Positions 1 to 6,868 are shown, counted from the stretch's first letter. The stretch: DNA of 15,917 nucleotides from Clostridium sp. UBA6758 (GCA_002453475.1 DKGY01000116.1:128946-144862), one strand, 5' to 3'. Notes: generated by a model not told the origin, from the letters alone. Made by a program: numbers and translations.

Positions 1-1785
1 ATTTTTCATTATGTCCATTCTCTTTTTAGTTGTTTCACTTTTTATATTAGCTACAAGAACACAATAGGATTTATGTGATCCTCTTCCAACTCTTCCTCTT
101 AACTGATGCAATTGCGATAGTCCAAAACGCTCTGCGTTTTCTATAACCATAACCGTTGCATTAGGTACATTTACACCTACTTCAATAACTGTAGTGGATA
201 TTAACACCTTGATGTTTCCTTCTTTAAATTCATTCATAATTAAATTTTTGTCTTTATTACTCATTTTACCATGAAGAATGGCGATTTCCATACTTTTAAA
301 GTAATTTTTTTTAAGTTCTTCATATAGTGCTGTTACGGAACTTAGTTTCATATCTTCATTTTCTTCAACCAAGGGGCAAACTACATAAATCTGTCTTCCT
401 TTTTTTATTTCCTCTAAAGCAAAATTATATATTCTTCCCTTTTCTTGAATAGGTAAATAATAGGTATCTATTGGTTTTCTTCCTGGTGGTAAAGTGTCAA
501 TTATAGATACTTCTAAGTCTCCATAGAGATATAAACATAAAGTTCTTGGAATAGGTGTAGCACTCATTACAAGTACATCAATATCTTCACGCTTATTTCC
601 AAGTCTTGTTCTTTGTCCAACACCAAACCTATGCTGCTCATCGGTTATTATGAGCCCTAAGTTTTTAAACTGTACATTATCTTCTATCAGAGCATGAGTA
701 CCTATTATTAAATCTATTTCACCTTTTAACAATTTCTCTTTTATAAGGCTTTTATTTTTTTCTGTGGTGCTTCCTGTTAGTAATTCTATGGTGATGTTAA
801 AATCCTTAAACACTTTGTATGCCTCATAATAATGCTGTTTTGCTAATATTTCTGTAGGTGCCATCATGGCACCTTGATATCCATTCATAATAGCATTAAA
901 AAGGGCAATAAAAGCAACTATAGTCTTTCCACTACCTACGTCCCCTTGAACTAATCTATTCATAGGAATAGGCTTCTTTTGATCTCTTAGTATTTCTCTA
1001 ACAGTTCTAGTTTGTGCATCTGTTAACTGAAAAGGTAACCTTTCCTTTAAAGCTTTCAGCTCCTTTGACATGGTAAAGGAAATTCCCTTTGAATTAATAC
1101 TTCTATTTTTTAAGGCCATAAGCTTTAAAGAGTATGTAAATAACTCTTGAAACTTTAATCTTCTTCTTGCCTCTTCTAATAACTTTAAACTTTTAGGATT
1201 ATGTATATTTCTTATAGCACTATCTAAAGACATAAAATCATATTCATCCAAAATTGACTTTGGTAAATTTTCTTGTATCTTAACCTGGTTTAAAGCTTCT
1301 GTAACTATTTTATTTAAAAAAGTATTAGAAATATCATCTCTCAAAGGATATCTTGCCATAATATCCGTACTCTCTGTAGTGGTATTTCTCATTATGGTTC
1401 CATTCTTAATTATAAACTCTCTACCTTGCTTCTCTATAATGCCACTTACAACATATCTACTGCCAATTCTAAAACTACTTTTCACATAGGGTTGATTAAA
1501 CCATATTCCTTTAATTAATCTTCCCTTATGAATAAATCTAATGGTTGTAAGAACTTTACCTGTTTTTGTTCTTATATCAGGAAAAATTCTCTCTACTCCA
1601 ACTTCTAGTATTATCTTTCCCTTAGAATCTACTTCATCTAAATCTTCAACAATAAAGATACTTTCATAGTCTCTTGGAAAGTATAGTAATAAATCTAAAA
1701 TACTATATATTCCACATTTACTCAATTTCTCAGCCATTTTAGGACCTACCCCTTTAATGACTGTAATATTACTATAAATATTCAC
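1..1785 (-). CDS. recG: ATP-dependent DNA helicase RecG (3' end missing)
   Basis: RecG is a superfamily 2 DNA translocase that remodels stalled replication forks and branch-migrates Holliday junctions. The frame is open from a GTG at 1785 to the window edge, giving 595 codons; RecG is usually about 680 residues, so roughly the last 85 are outside. Visible parts: an N-terminal helix-hairpin-helix-like stretch (VIKGVGPKMAEKL), the OB-fold wedge domain over about residues 50-150, Walker A GDVGSGKT (281-288), the DEQH box (382-385), and motif VI QLHQLRGRVGRG from residue 558. The GTG start is chosen because GGAG lies just upstream (around 1795) and the protein then begins as the family does; the nearby upstream ATG is in another frame and stops after a few codons. 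The gene begins 46 bases after fakA, with a terminator hairpin between them, so its expression may depend on readthrough. The identification is secure. Confidence 0.95.
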   Translation of the reverse strand, partial: MNIYSNITVIKGVGPKMAEKLSKCGIYSILDLLLYFPRDYESIFIVEDLDEVDSKGKIILEVGVERIFPDIRTKTGKVLTTIRFIHKGRLIKGIWFNQPYVKSSFRIGSRYVVSGIIEKQGREFIIKNGTIMRNTTTESTDIMARYPLRDDISNTFLNKIVTEALNQVKIQENLPKSILDEYDFMSLDSAIRNIHNPKSLKLLEEARRRLKFQELFTYSLKLMALKNRSINSKGISFTMSKELKALKERLPFQLTDAQTRTVREILRDQKKPIPMNRLVQGDVGSGKTIVAFIALFNAIMNGYQGAMMAPTEILAKQHYYEAYKVFKDFNITIELLTGSTTEKNKSLIKEKLLKGEIDLIIGTHALIEDNVQFKNLGLIITDEQHRFGVGQRTRLGNKREDIDVLVMSATPIPRTLCLYLYGDLEVSIIDTLPPGRKPIDTYYLPIQEKGRIYNFALEEIKKGRQIYVVCPLVEENEDMKLSSVTALYEELKKNYFKSMEIAILHGKMSNKDKNLIMNEFKEGNIKVLISTTVIEVGVNVPNATVMVIENAERFGLSQLHQLRGRVGRGSHKSYCVLVANIKSETTKKRMDIMKN

Positions 1786-1810
1786 CTTATCAACTCCATA
1801 TGGCTAACAT

Positions 1811-1834
1811 AGAAAAAAAGCCCTAAGGCTTTTA
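1811..1834 (-). terminator. Intrinsic terminator overlapping the fakA stop codon
   Basis: Read on the minus strand, AAAAGCC and GGCTTTT form a 7-bp stem around a 4-base loop, followed by a run of seven T's (the first of them within the stem), then CT. The 5' arm begins inside the TAA stop codon of fakA (1832-1834). The stem is short, so termination may be partial. recG starts only 26 bases beyond the T-run, with no room for an ordinary promoter in between. Confidence 0.7.
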
Positions 1835-3478
1835 TTCTACTGATGTAATAAAATAGTATAATGGCTGCTCACCACTAAAACATTGAACATCCATGTCTGG
1901 GTATGCTTCTTCTAATTCTGATGCTAACTGATCAACCTTATCCTCTTCACAGTCTTCACCATAGAATATAGTAATAAGTTCGCTATCTTCATTTACCATA
2001 TTTTCTATAAGCTTCTTACATACAGCATATACATCCTGACCTATTTCATTTATTTTTCCTTCTAATAATCCTAAAATATCTCCCTCTTTAATATGTCTAC
2101 CATTGTCCTCTGTATCCTTAACAGCATAAGTTACAGAACCAGAAGTAACAGTTTCTATAGCTTCATTCATAGATGCTTCATTTTCTTCTGCAGCACCATC
2201 TGGATTAAACATAGTTATAGCTGTAATTCCTTGAGGGATAGTTTTGGTAGGAATTACTATAACCTTTTTATCTTCTATTAAATCTACAGCTTGCGTAGCT
2301 GCCATTATTATATTTTTATTATTTGGAAGTACAAATACTACTTCAGCATTAATTTTATTAATACTATTAACTATGTCCTCTGTACTAGGATTCATAGTCT
2401 GACCACCTTCAATAACCTCATCTACACCAAGATCTTTAAATATTGTAGAAATTCCATTACCTCTAGCTACAGTTACAAATCCATAAGCCTTAGGGTCTTC
2501 TTTGATTTCTTCTACTACTGCATCATTACTACTTTCGTCTATGCCTAATAAAGATCTGTGTTGTTCTCTCATATTTTCAATCTTAATTTTTGAAAGATCC
2601 CCAAAGGCTACTGCTTTAGATAAAACGGCTCCTGGATCATTAGTATGAACATGAACCTTAGTTATATCCTCTAATCCCACAAGAACTAATGAATCACCTT
2701 GAGATTCAAGGAAATCTTTAAACTTTGGTATATCTTTTACTTCATTAAGTATGATAAATTCTGTGCAATACCCAAACTTAATATCCTCTGGAGCCATATC
2801 TAGCTCTGGAATATCATAATTATTTTCTGATTCACCTTCTAGGTCATTAATTAAAGAAACTTCACCTTTATTTTTTAAAGCTTCTACCATACCTCTTAAT
2901 ATTATTAATAATCCCATTCCACCAGCATCTACTACCTTAGCTTGCTTTAACTGTGGTAACATTTCTGGAGTTTTATCAAGCATCTTTTTACTTTCTTCAC
3001 AAACTTCTTCTAATAATTCAACTATATTTTCAGCTTCACTACATATAGCAGCTTCTCCAGCAGCTCTAATAATAGTTAGAATCGTTCCTTCTGTTGGTCG
3101 CATAACTGCCTTATAAGCAAAATTTGAGCCTTCTACAAAGGAATTCTTAACTTCCTCTATGGTTGCATCCTCTGCATTTTCAAGTCCTTTTGCCATACCT
3201 CTTAGAATTTGAGAAAGAATAACTCCAGAGTTTCCTCTAGCTCCCATTAAAGCACCCTTAGCTAATTTTTTAGACACTTCTCCTATTCCCTTATTCTCTA
3301 AGCCTTCTATTTCTTTAGCCGCAGCCTTAAATGTTAAAGACATATTTGTTCCTGTATCTCCATCTGGTACAGGGAATACATTCAAGGAGTTTACATATTC
3401 TTTCTGCTTTTCTAATGCATTTGAAGCACTTTTTATCATATTTGAAAAATCACGTCCATTTATCTGTGTATACGCCAC
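1832..3478 (-). CDS. fakA: Fatty acid kinase catalytic subunit FakA-like (DAK2/DegV fusion, YloV)
   Basis: The protein has 548 residues, the usual length of the YloV/FakA family. In staphylococci FakA phosphorylates fatty acids held by a FakB partner, feeding host or recycled acyl chains into phospholipid synthesis in the cytoplasm. The N-terminal DhaL-type kinase domain (about 1-200) shows PVPDGDTGTNM with the metal-binding aspartates D39 and D41, then GARGNSGVILSQ (79-90), RPTEGT (127-132) and DAGGMG (184-189). A middle part carries Cys238 and H276-V-H278, which fits the metal site reported for the FakA middle domain; this is recalled, not checked. The rest is the DegV-like C-terminal region. 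The start is GTG, with AAGGGGG eight bases upstream. It follows asp23 by 13 bases, the same pairing as yloU-yloV in Bacillus. No FakB (DegV) gene is in the window, so the substrate partner must be encoded elsewhere. Family assignment is firm; fatty acid kinase activity is inferred from homology. Confidence 0.92.
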   Translation of the reverse strand: MAYTQINGRDFSNMIKSASNALEKQKEYVNSLNVFPVPDGDTGTNMSLTFKAAAKEIEGLENKGIGEVSKKLAKGALMGARGNSGVILSQILRGMAKGLENAEDATIEEVKNSFVEGSNFAYKAVMRPTEGTILTIIRAAGEAAICSEAENIVELLEEVCEESKKMLDKTPEMLPQLKQAKVVDAGGMGLLIILRGMVEALKNKGEVSLINDLEGESENNYDIPELDMAPEDIKFGYCTEFIILNEVKDIPKFKDFLESQGDSLVLVGLEDITKVHVHTNDPGAVLSKAVAFGDLSKIKIENMREQHRSLLGIDESSNDAVVEEIKEDPKAYGFVTVARGNGISTIFKDLGVDEVIEGGQTMNPSTEDIVNSINKINAEVVFVLPNNKNIIMAATQAVDLIEDKKVIVIPTKTIPQGITAITMFNPDGAAEENEASMNEAIETVTSGSVTYAVKDTEDNGRHIKEGDILGLLEGKINEIGQDVYAVCKKLIENMVNEDSELITIFYGEDCEEDKVDQLASELEEAYPDMDVQCFSGEQPLYYFITSVE

Positions 3479-3491
3479 TTTGTGTTCCCCC

Positions 3492-3842
3492 TTAAACTCT
3501 AATGCCTTGAATATTAACAGTAACTTGAGAAACCTTAACGCCTGTAAGATTTTCTAAATTGTATCTAACTGTTTGTATTATATTATTAGCTATTACTGCA
3601 ATTTTAGTTCCATATTCAACAATTATATATAATTCTATAGCTATAGCATTCTCTTTTTGAGTTATTTTAACTCCTTTTGCTAGGTTTTCAGCTTTTAGTA
3701 ATTCCCATAAACCATCCTTAGCATTCTTTAAAGCCATGCCAACAACTCCATAGCATTCCATGGTTGATACACCTGCTATATTAGCTATTACATCTTCAGA
3801 ATAGTATATATTTCCTATTTCAGTTGTTATATTAGCTTTCAT
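3492..3842 (-). CDS. Asp23/Gls24 family envelope stress protein (YloU-like)
   Basis: This is a small cytoplasmic protein of 116 residues from the Asp23/Gls24 (DUF322) family. Members are linked to alkaline and envelope stress and some are anchored near the membrane; the biochemical role is unsettled. Typical features are the early ITTEIGNIYYSEDVIANIAG segment, the GVVGM stretch, a central charged part, IELYIIVEYG, and the end VSQVTVNIQGIRV. No signal peptide or membrane helix is visible. The start is set at the ATG at 3842, because AAGGAGG (3851-3857) lies exactly eight bases before it. A TTG six bases further upstream would add two residues but sits only two bases from the GGAGG and is unlikely. 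It is the first gene of an operon with fakA, divergent from rpmB. The constant asp23-fakA pairing suggests a shared function, which is an inference. Confidence 0.93.
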   Translation of the reverse strand: MKANITTEIGNIYYSEDVIANIAGVSTMECYGVVGMALKNAKDGLWELLKAENLAKGVKITQKENAIAIELYIIVEYGTKIAVIANNIIQTVRYNLENLTGVKVSQVTVNIQGIRV

Positions 3843-3874
3843 AATCAATTCCTCCTTAATTATACCTTATAAAC

Positions 3875-3903
3875 ATTTTATATTAACTTAAGATTTAATT
3901 CAA
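3875..3903 (-). promoter_or_regulatory. Candidate sigma-A promoter of asp23-fakA
   Basis: On the minus strand TTGAAT (3898-3903) is followed after 17 bases by TAAAAT (3875-3880), leaving a leader of about 25 bases before the asp23 ATG. The flanking DNA is very AT-rich, so chance matches are common; other TATAAT-like boxes exist nearby. This pair has the best spacing and position. Confidence 0.45.
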
Positions 3904-3983
3904 CTAATATAATTATATATATCATTGAATTTTATTATAACAATATGTATAATATAATGGTATGTGTTTATTTTTCTTAATAC

Positions 3984-4013
3984 TTGCAACAATCATAATA
4001 ATTATGTTAAAAT
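3984..4013 (+). promoter_or_regulatory. Candidate sigma-A promoter of rpmB
   Basis: TTGCAA (3984-3989) and TAAAAT (4008-4013) are separated by 18 bases. This would give a leader of about 45 bases carrying AGGAGG (4052-4057) eight bases before the rpmB ATG. The 217-base gap between asp23 and rpmB holds only these divergent promoter elements; I see no small gene or structured leader in it. Confidence 0.5.
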
Positions 4014-4065
4014 AACTTGTGTTTGATTTATAGCAGTATGTTGGAATTTTGAGGAGGTGTAATAT

Positions 4066-4257
4066 ATGTCAAGAAGATGTGAAATATGCGATAAAGGTGT
4101 AGTTTCAGGAGTACAATTCTCTCACTCTCACCGTCAATCAAAAAGAAAATGGGCTCCAAACTTAAAAAAAGTTAAAGCTATAGTTAACGGTTCACCTAAG
4201 ACAGTACACGTTTGTACTAGATGCTTACGTTCTGGTAAGGTTCAACGTGCCGTTTAG
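4066..4257 (+). CDS. rpmB: 50S ribosomal protein L28
   Basis: L28 is a small basic component of the large ribosomal subunit. The 63-residue length is normal. The sequence has the family start MSRRCEICDKG, the central HSHRQSKRKWAPNLKKVK, and the end VCTRCLRSGKVQRAV. Cys5, Cys8, Cys50 and Cys53 form two CxxC pairs, so this is the zinc-binding (C+) form rather than the Cys-less paralogue some Firmicutes induce under zinc limitation. Its Shine-Dalgarno sequence is strong (AGGAGG, eight bases before ATG). It is the only plus-strand gene in the window: divergent from asp23, convergent with spoVM, and transcribed alone from its own promoter. The same inverted placement between spoVM and yloU occurs in B. 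subtilis. Confidence 0.98.
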   Translation: MSRRCEICDKGVVSGVQFSHSHRQSKRKWAPNLKKVKAIVNGSPKTVHVCTRCLRSGKVQRAV

Positions 4258-4262
4258 ATGGT

Positions 4263-4300
4263 AAAAAAAATGCAACTACTTTTATAGTTGCATTTTTTTT
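4263..4300. terminator. Shared bidirectional terminator of rpmB and spoVM
   Basis: A perfect 16-bp inverted repeat: A8-TGCAACTA (4263-4278) pairs with TAGTTGCA-T8 (4285-4300) around a 6-base loop. A T-run follows the stem on both strands, so it can stop rpmB transcription (stop codon at 4257) and, from the other side, spoVM transcription (stop codon at 4311). Confidence 0.95.
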
Positions 4301-4310
4301 ATGTGCAAAA

Positions 4311-4391
4311 TTAATAATTATGTTTTTTTCTTATAAAAATTCTAACTATCTTAGATAAAAACTTAGGTAATTTGATCACTCTTATAGTCAC
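4311..4391 (-). CDS. spoVM: Stage V sporulation protein M (SpoVM), 26 residues
   Basis: SpoVM is an amphipathic peptide made in the mother cell. It recognises the curved outer forespore membrane and anchors the coat ATPase SpoIVA, so it is needed for coat and cortex formation. The frame is GTG plus 25 codons and TAA, giving 26 residues, exactly the length of B. subtilis SpoVM. Residues 6-12 read IKLPKFL, identical to the Bacillus peptide at the same positions. These include Pro9, the helix-breaking residue important for curvature sensing; Ile15, Val16 and Arg17 also match. The C-terminus is basic (RKKHNY). AAGGAGG (4399-4405) sits seven bases before the GTG, an excellent ribosome binding site. 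Position between thiN and rpmB is the same as in Bacillus. It follows a 51-residue membrane-protein gene by 23 bases and ends at the terminator shared with rpmB. The gene is easily missed because of its size and GTG start. Confidence 0.93.
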   Translation of the reverse strand: MTIRVIKLPKFLSKIVRIFIRKKHNY

Positions 4392-4414
4392 CCTTTAACC
4401 TCCTTAACCAATTC

Positions 4415-4570
4415 TTAACAAAACTTATTCATTATAAACCATCCGGCACATATAATTGCACAACCTATTGCTATCATCCACCCCCAAAATGGAATTAACA
4501 TAGCTAATACTATTCCTGCTCCTACAGAACTAACAATAAGTCCCAACCTTTTAGTTGTCCTACTCCTCAT
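4415..4570 (-). CDS. Small two-helix membrane protein, unknown function, upstream of spoVM
   Basis: I do not recognise this 51-residue protein. It starts MRSRTTKRLG, a short basic head likely to stay in the cytoplasm. Two hydrophobic segments follow (about residues 10-26 and 31-47) separated by the turn IPFWGW, giving a predicted membrane hairpin, and it ends NKFC with a terminal cysteine. The ATG at 4570 is preceded by GGGGGAAG (4577-4584) at a workable distance. The frame stays open up to a TTG at 4657, but that extension runs through the thiN terminator, so the longer version is unlikely. In-frame ATGs at 4615 and 4603 lack good ribosome binding sites. It lies after the thiN terminator and only 23 bases before spoVM, so the two are probably cotranscribed. 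A role in sporulation is inference from that context alone. The coding call itself rests on the ribosome binding site, the membrane-protein character and the tight spacing. Confidence 0.7.
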   Translation of the reverse strand: MRSRTTKRLGLIVSSVGAGIVLAMLIPFWGWMIAIGCAIICAGWFIMNKFC

Positions 4571-4601
4571 ACTTAACTTCCCCCATAAGCCTTTTAGTAT
4601 C

Positions 4602-4609
4602 ATTATATG
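4602..4609 (-). promoter_or_regulatory. Possible -10 element for the small gene-spoVM unit
   Basis: CATATAAT on the minus strand lies about 30 bases before the ATG at 4570 and just past the thiN terminator. It contains a perfect TATAAT and differs in one base from the mother-cell sigma-E -10 form CATACAAT. No convincing -35 box for either factor is seen at the right distance, so this is weak. spoVM is sigma-E dependent in B. subtilis, which is why the resemblance is recorded. Confidence 0.3.
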
Positions 4610-4636
4610 TATCATCCTAAAAAGTGGTACATAAAT

Positions 4637-4680
4637 AAAAAAAATTACAATCACCAATTCTAATAATGACTGTAATTTTT
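4637..4680 (-). terminator. Intrinsic terminator after thiN
   Basis: Minus-strand arms 4667-4680 and 4640-4653 form a 14-bp stem, with one G-U pair valid only in minus-strand RNA, and a 13-base loop. A run of eight T's (4644-4637) covers the end of the 3' arm. It lies 25 bases after the thiN stop codon and closes the long priA-to-thiN gene run. Confidence 0.85.
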
Positions 4681-4705
4681 ATTAATTAAATTTATAAGTT
4701 ATATT

Positions 4706-5335
4706 TTAATGAATTCTAACTACTATAAGGCATCCTTTAGAAAAAGATATGCTAACTTTTTCCTCCACAAATTCATTAGATACAGTGAGATTGTTTCCTT
4801 GTGCTAGCTCAAAATCCTTTAATTTATATTTAACTCCCTCTATAGTTAAATTATGAGTATCTTCTAAATAACTAAATAAGGAAAATACATCCCCTTTTTT
4901 CCCAAAGATATTTGTAGGCTTATCTATAAGATAGATTTCATTATACTCATCTATTAAACGACAATCTATAGATTTTTTTAAACCTTCATTAAGAATACAC
5001 AAGTTTGCAAAGAAATGGTCAATTCTTTTCCCTGTACACCCTAAAAAGATAATTTCTGTAGCTCCTAACTCCACTGCCTTGTTAAAAGCTATATGGCTAT
5101 CTGTATAATCCTTTTCCCTTGGAAATCTAATAGTTTTAGAGTTATTGCTTATTTCTTTATAAACTTTTTCATTAATAGAGTCAAAATCTCCCAGTAAATA
5201 ATTTGGATGTATTTCATGATTTAGAAGAGCGTTAGCTCCTCCGTCTGCTGCTATAATTATAGATTTTTCATTTATGTATTTATCTAAAATTTCTTTGCTT
5301 GGAGAATCTCCACCTCCAACAATAACTACTTGCAT
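4706..5335 (-). CDS. thiN: Thiamine diphosphokinase (thiamine pyrophosphokinase)
   Basis: This cytoplasmic enzyme transfers pyrophosphate from ATP to thiamine, giving thiamine diphosphate. From the ATG at 5335 it has 209 residues, normal for the bacterial ThiN/YloS family. The catalytic domain shows AADGGAN (29-35), LGDFDSI (48-54), FPREKDYTDSHIA (71-83) with the conserved aspartates, and GCTGKRIDHFFAN (99-111). The C-terminal part forms the thiamine-binding beta domain. The ATG is one base after the rpe stop codon, with a modest AAGTGGG upstream. A GTG at 5347 would overlap rpe by 11 bases but has no ribosome binding site of its own, so the ATG is preferred. It is the last gene of the long operon, followed by a strong terminator. 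The product makes the cofactor of transketolase, which acts on the pentose phosphates produced by its neighbour rpe. Confidence 0.94.
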   Translation of the reverse strand: MQVVIVGGGDSPSKEILDKYINEKSIIIAADGGANALLNHEIHPNYLLGDFDSINEKVYKEISNNSKTIRFPREKDYTDSHIAFNKAVELGATEIIFLGCTGKRIDHFFANLCILNEGLKKSIDCRLIDEYNEIYLIDKPTNIFGKKGDVFSLFSYLEDTHNLTIEGVKYKLKDFELAQGNNLTVSNEFVEEKVSISFSKGCLIVVRIH

Positions 5336-5336
5336 G

Positions 5337-5987
5337 TTAAAACCCACTTCTTATATTTATTATATTCTTCTCTATTTCATTATTTTTAAATACAGCTGAA
5401 CCCGCTACTATAGAATTAGCTCCACACTTTACAACTTTACTAACATTTGTTGCATCTATACCTCCATCAACTTGTATATATAATTCTTTGTTATACTTAT
5501 CCTTTAACTCTTTAACCTGTAATATTTTATCTGCTGAATACTCTATATATTTTTGACCTCCAAATCCTGGATTGACTGACATGATAAGTACCATATCTAA
5601 ATCTGGAATTAAGTTTTCTATCATAGAAACAGGAGTGCCAGGATTTAATGCTACTCCAGCTTTAACTCCTAGGCTTTTAATATATTTTATAGTTCTGTCT
5701 ATATGTCTATCTGCCTCATAATGAACTGTTATCATATCAGCTCCTGCATCTACAAAATCCTTTACGTATCTAGCTGGATCTTCAATCATTAAATGTACAT
5801 CAAAAACTAAGGTTGTAAGATTTCTTATGGATTTTATAACAGGTACTCCAAAGGATATATTAGGTACAAACATTCCGTCCATAACATCTATATGAACCCA
5901 ATCTGCTCCATGGTTTTCTATTTCTTTAACCTGCTCTCCTAAATTTGCAAAGTCTGCTGACAATATAGATGGTGATAATTTTATCAT
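5337..5987 (-). CDS. rpe: Ribulose-phosphate 3-epimerase
   Basis: Rpe interconverts ribulose 5-phosphate and xylulose 5-phosphate in the pentose phosphate pathway. The 216-residue protein is a complete TIM barrel. It starts with SPSILSADF (5-13), then the metal and catalytic residues His32 and Asp34 in VHIDVMDGMFVPNISFG, His65 in DVHLMIED, the signature MSVNPGFGGQ (136-145), catalytic Asp174 in VDGGI, and the phosphate-binding end GANSIVAGSAVF. The ATG overlaps the rsgA stop codon as ATGA, which implies translational coupling to rsgA. Its own stop is one base before thiN. All key residues are intact and the assignment is secure. Confidence 0.97.
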   Translation of the reverse strand: MIKLSPSILSADFANLGEQVKEIENHGADWVHIDVMDGMFVPNISFGVPVIKSIRNLTTLVFDVHLMIEDPARYVKDFVDAGADMITVHYEADRHIDRTIKYIKSLGVKAGVALNPGTPVSMIENLIPDLDMVLIMSVNPGFGGQKYIEYSADKILQVKELKDKYNKELYIQVDGGIDATNVSKVVKCGANSIVAGSAVFKNNEIEKNIINIRSGF

Positions 5988-6847
5988 TTTCTATTCCCCC
6001 TACTTATAATTTCTTCTAAAGTTTTTATGTAGAATTCATATCTACTTTTATTTATTTCTCCAGATTCTACCTTTTCCTTTATGATACAACCTGGTTCTTT
6101 GTAATGAACACAATTATTGAACTTACATCCATCCTTAAATTCTTCAAACTCGGGAAACATATGTTGTAGTTCCTCTTTATCTATAAAATCTAACTCTAAA
6201 GAAGAAAATCCTGGTGTGTCAACTAAAAATCCATCTTCTATCCTTATGAGTTCACTATGCCTAGTTGTATGTTTTCCTCTTTTTAGTTTATCACTAATAT
6301 CCCCAGTCTTCATAGCATCTCTACCTAAAACTTTATTTAATATAGTAGATTTACCAACTCCAGAAGGACCACAAAATACAGTAATATTATCCCTGATCTT
6401 TTCCTTTAATTGCTCTATACCAACACCATGTTTTCCTTGTACATACATTATTTCATATCCAGCTTCATTTAACATATTACCTATTTTCTTACTATATTCA
6501 CTTTCAATGTCTATTTTATTAAAGCATATAATAGGTACTACATAATTATACTCACATAATACTAGAAATTTGTATAATAAGCTTAAATTTAAATCTGGAT
6601 TCTTACTGGTAACTACTACAAAAGCTTGAGTTACATTAGCAACGGCAGGCCTTATAAGTTGATTTCTTCTCTTTAATATTTCAGTTATAACACCTTTTCC
6701 ATTTTCTTCTTCTATGATTACTTCATCGCCAATCATAGGAGTTTCACCTTTATGTCTAAACTTTCCTCTAGCTTTACACTCTATAATTTTTTCATCAACA
6801 TCCACATAGTATAATCCACCAATTCCTTTAACTATTACTCCTTGCAT
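5984..6847 (-). CDS. rsgA: Ribosome small-subunit-dependent GTPase A (RsgA/CpgA)
   Basis: RsgA is a circularly permuted GTPase that checks late assembly of the 30S ribosomal subunit. The 287-residue protein has an N-terminal OB fold (about 1-65). The G motifs then appear in permuted order: G4 NKID (110-113), G1 GPSGVGKST (160-168), G2 around TTR (194-196) and G3 DTPG (210-213). The C-terminal zinc knuckle uses Cys241, Cys246, His248 and Cys254. A clear AGGAGG (6853-6858) lies before the ATG. It stands 72 bases after prkC with a long hairpin in the gap, and overlaps rpe by ATGA. In B. subtilis the neighbouring kinase PrkC phosphorylates this protein (CpgA); a similar link here is inferred from synteny. 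A change in cell-wall shape on loss of the Bacillus protein has also been reported. Confidence 0.96.
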   Translation of the reverse strand: MQGVIVKGIGGLYYVDVDEKIIECKARGKFRHKGETPMIGDEVIIEEENGKGVITEILKRRNQLIRPAVANVTQAFVVVTSKNPDLNLSLLYKFLVLCEYNYVVPIICFNKIDIESEYSKKIGNMLNEAGYEIMYVQGKHGVGIEQLKEKIRDNITVFCGPSGVGKSTILNKVLGRDAMKTGDISDKLKRGKHTTRHSELIRIEDGFLVDTPGFSSLELDFIDKEELQHMFPEFEEFKDGCKFNNCVHYKEPGCIIKEKVESGEINKSRYEFYIKTLEEIISRGNRK

Positions 6848-6868
6848 ATATTCCTCCTAAATTTTAAT

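Noticed and set aside
1835..1900. A recG promoter inside the 3' end of fakA (TATACT on the minus strand)
   Set aside because: No -35-like hexamer lies at 15-18 bases upstream; the match is what AT-rich coding DNA gives by chance.
3849..4065. A riboswitch or ribosomal-protein leader, or a small gene, in the asp23-rpmB gap
   Set aside because: The region is very AT-rich, with no stable stem, no terminator-antiterminator pair and no frame with a ribosome binding site; only divergent promoter-like boxes are visible.
4571..4657. Upstream extension of the small membrane protein to a TTG at 4657
   Set aside because: The extension is encoded by the loop and 3' arm of the thiN terminator and lacks a ribosome binding site; the later ATG at 4570 has one.
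6117..6545. Plus-strand open frame of 142 codons
   Set aside because: It lies entirely antisense to rsgA, whose motifs are intact, and it has no family resemblance. The same applies to the other plus-strand frames opposite fakA, prkC, stp and def.
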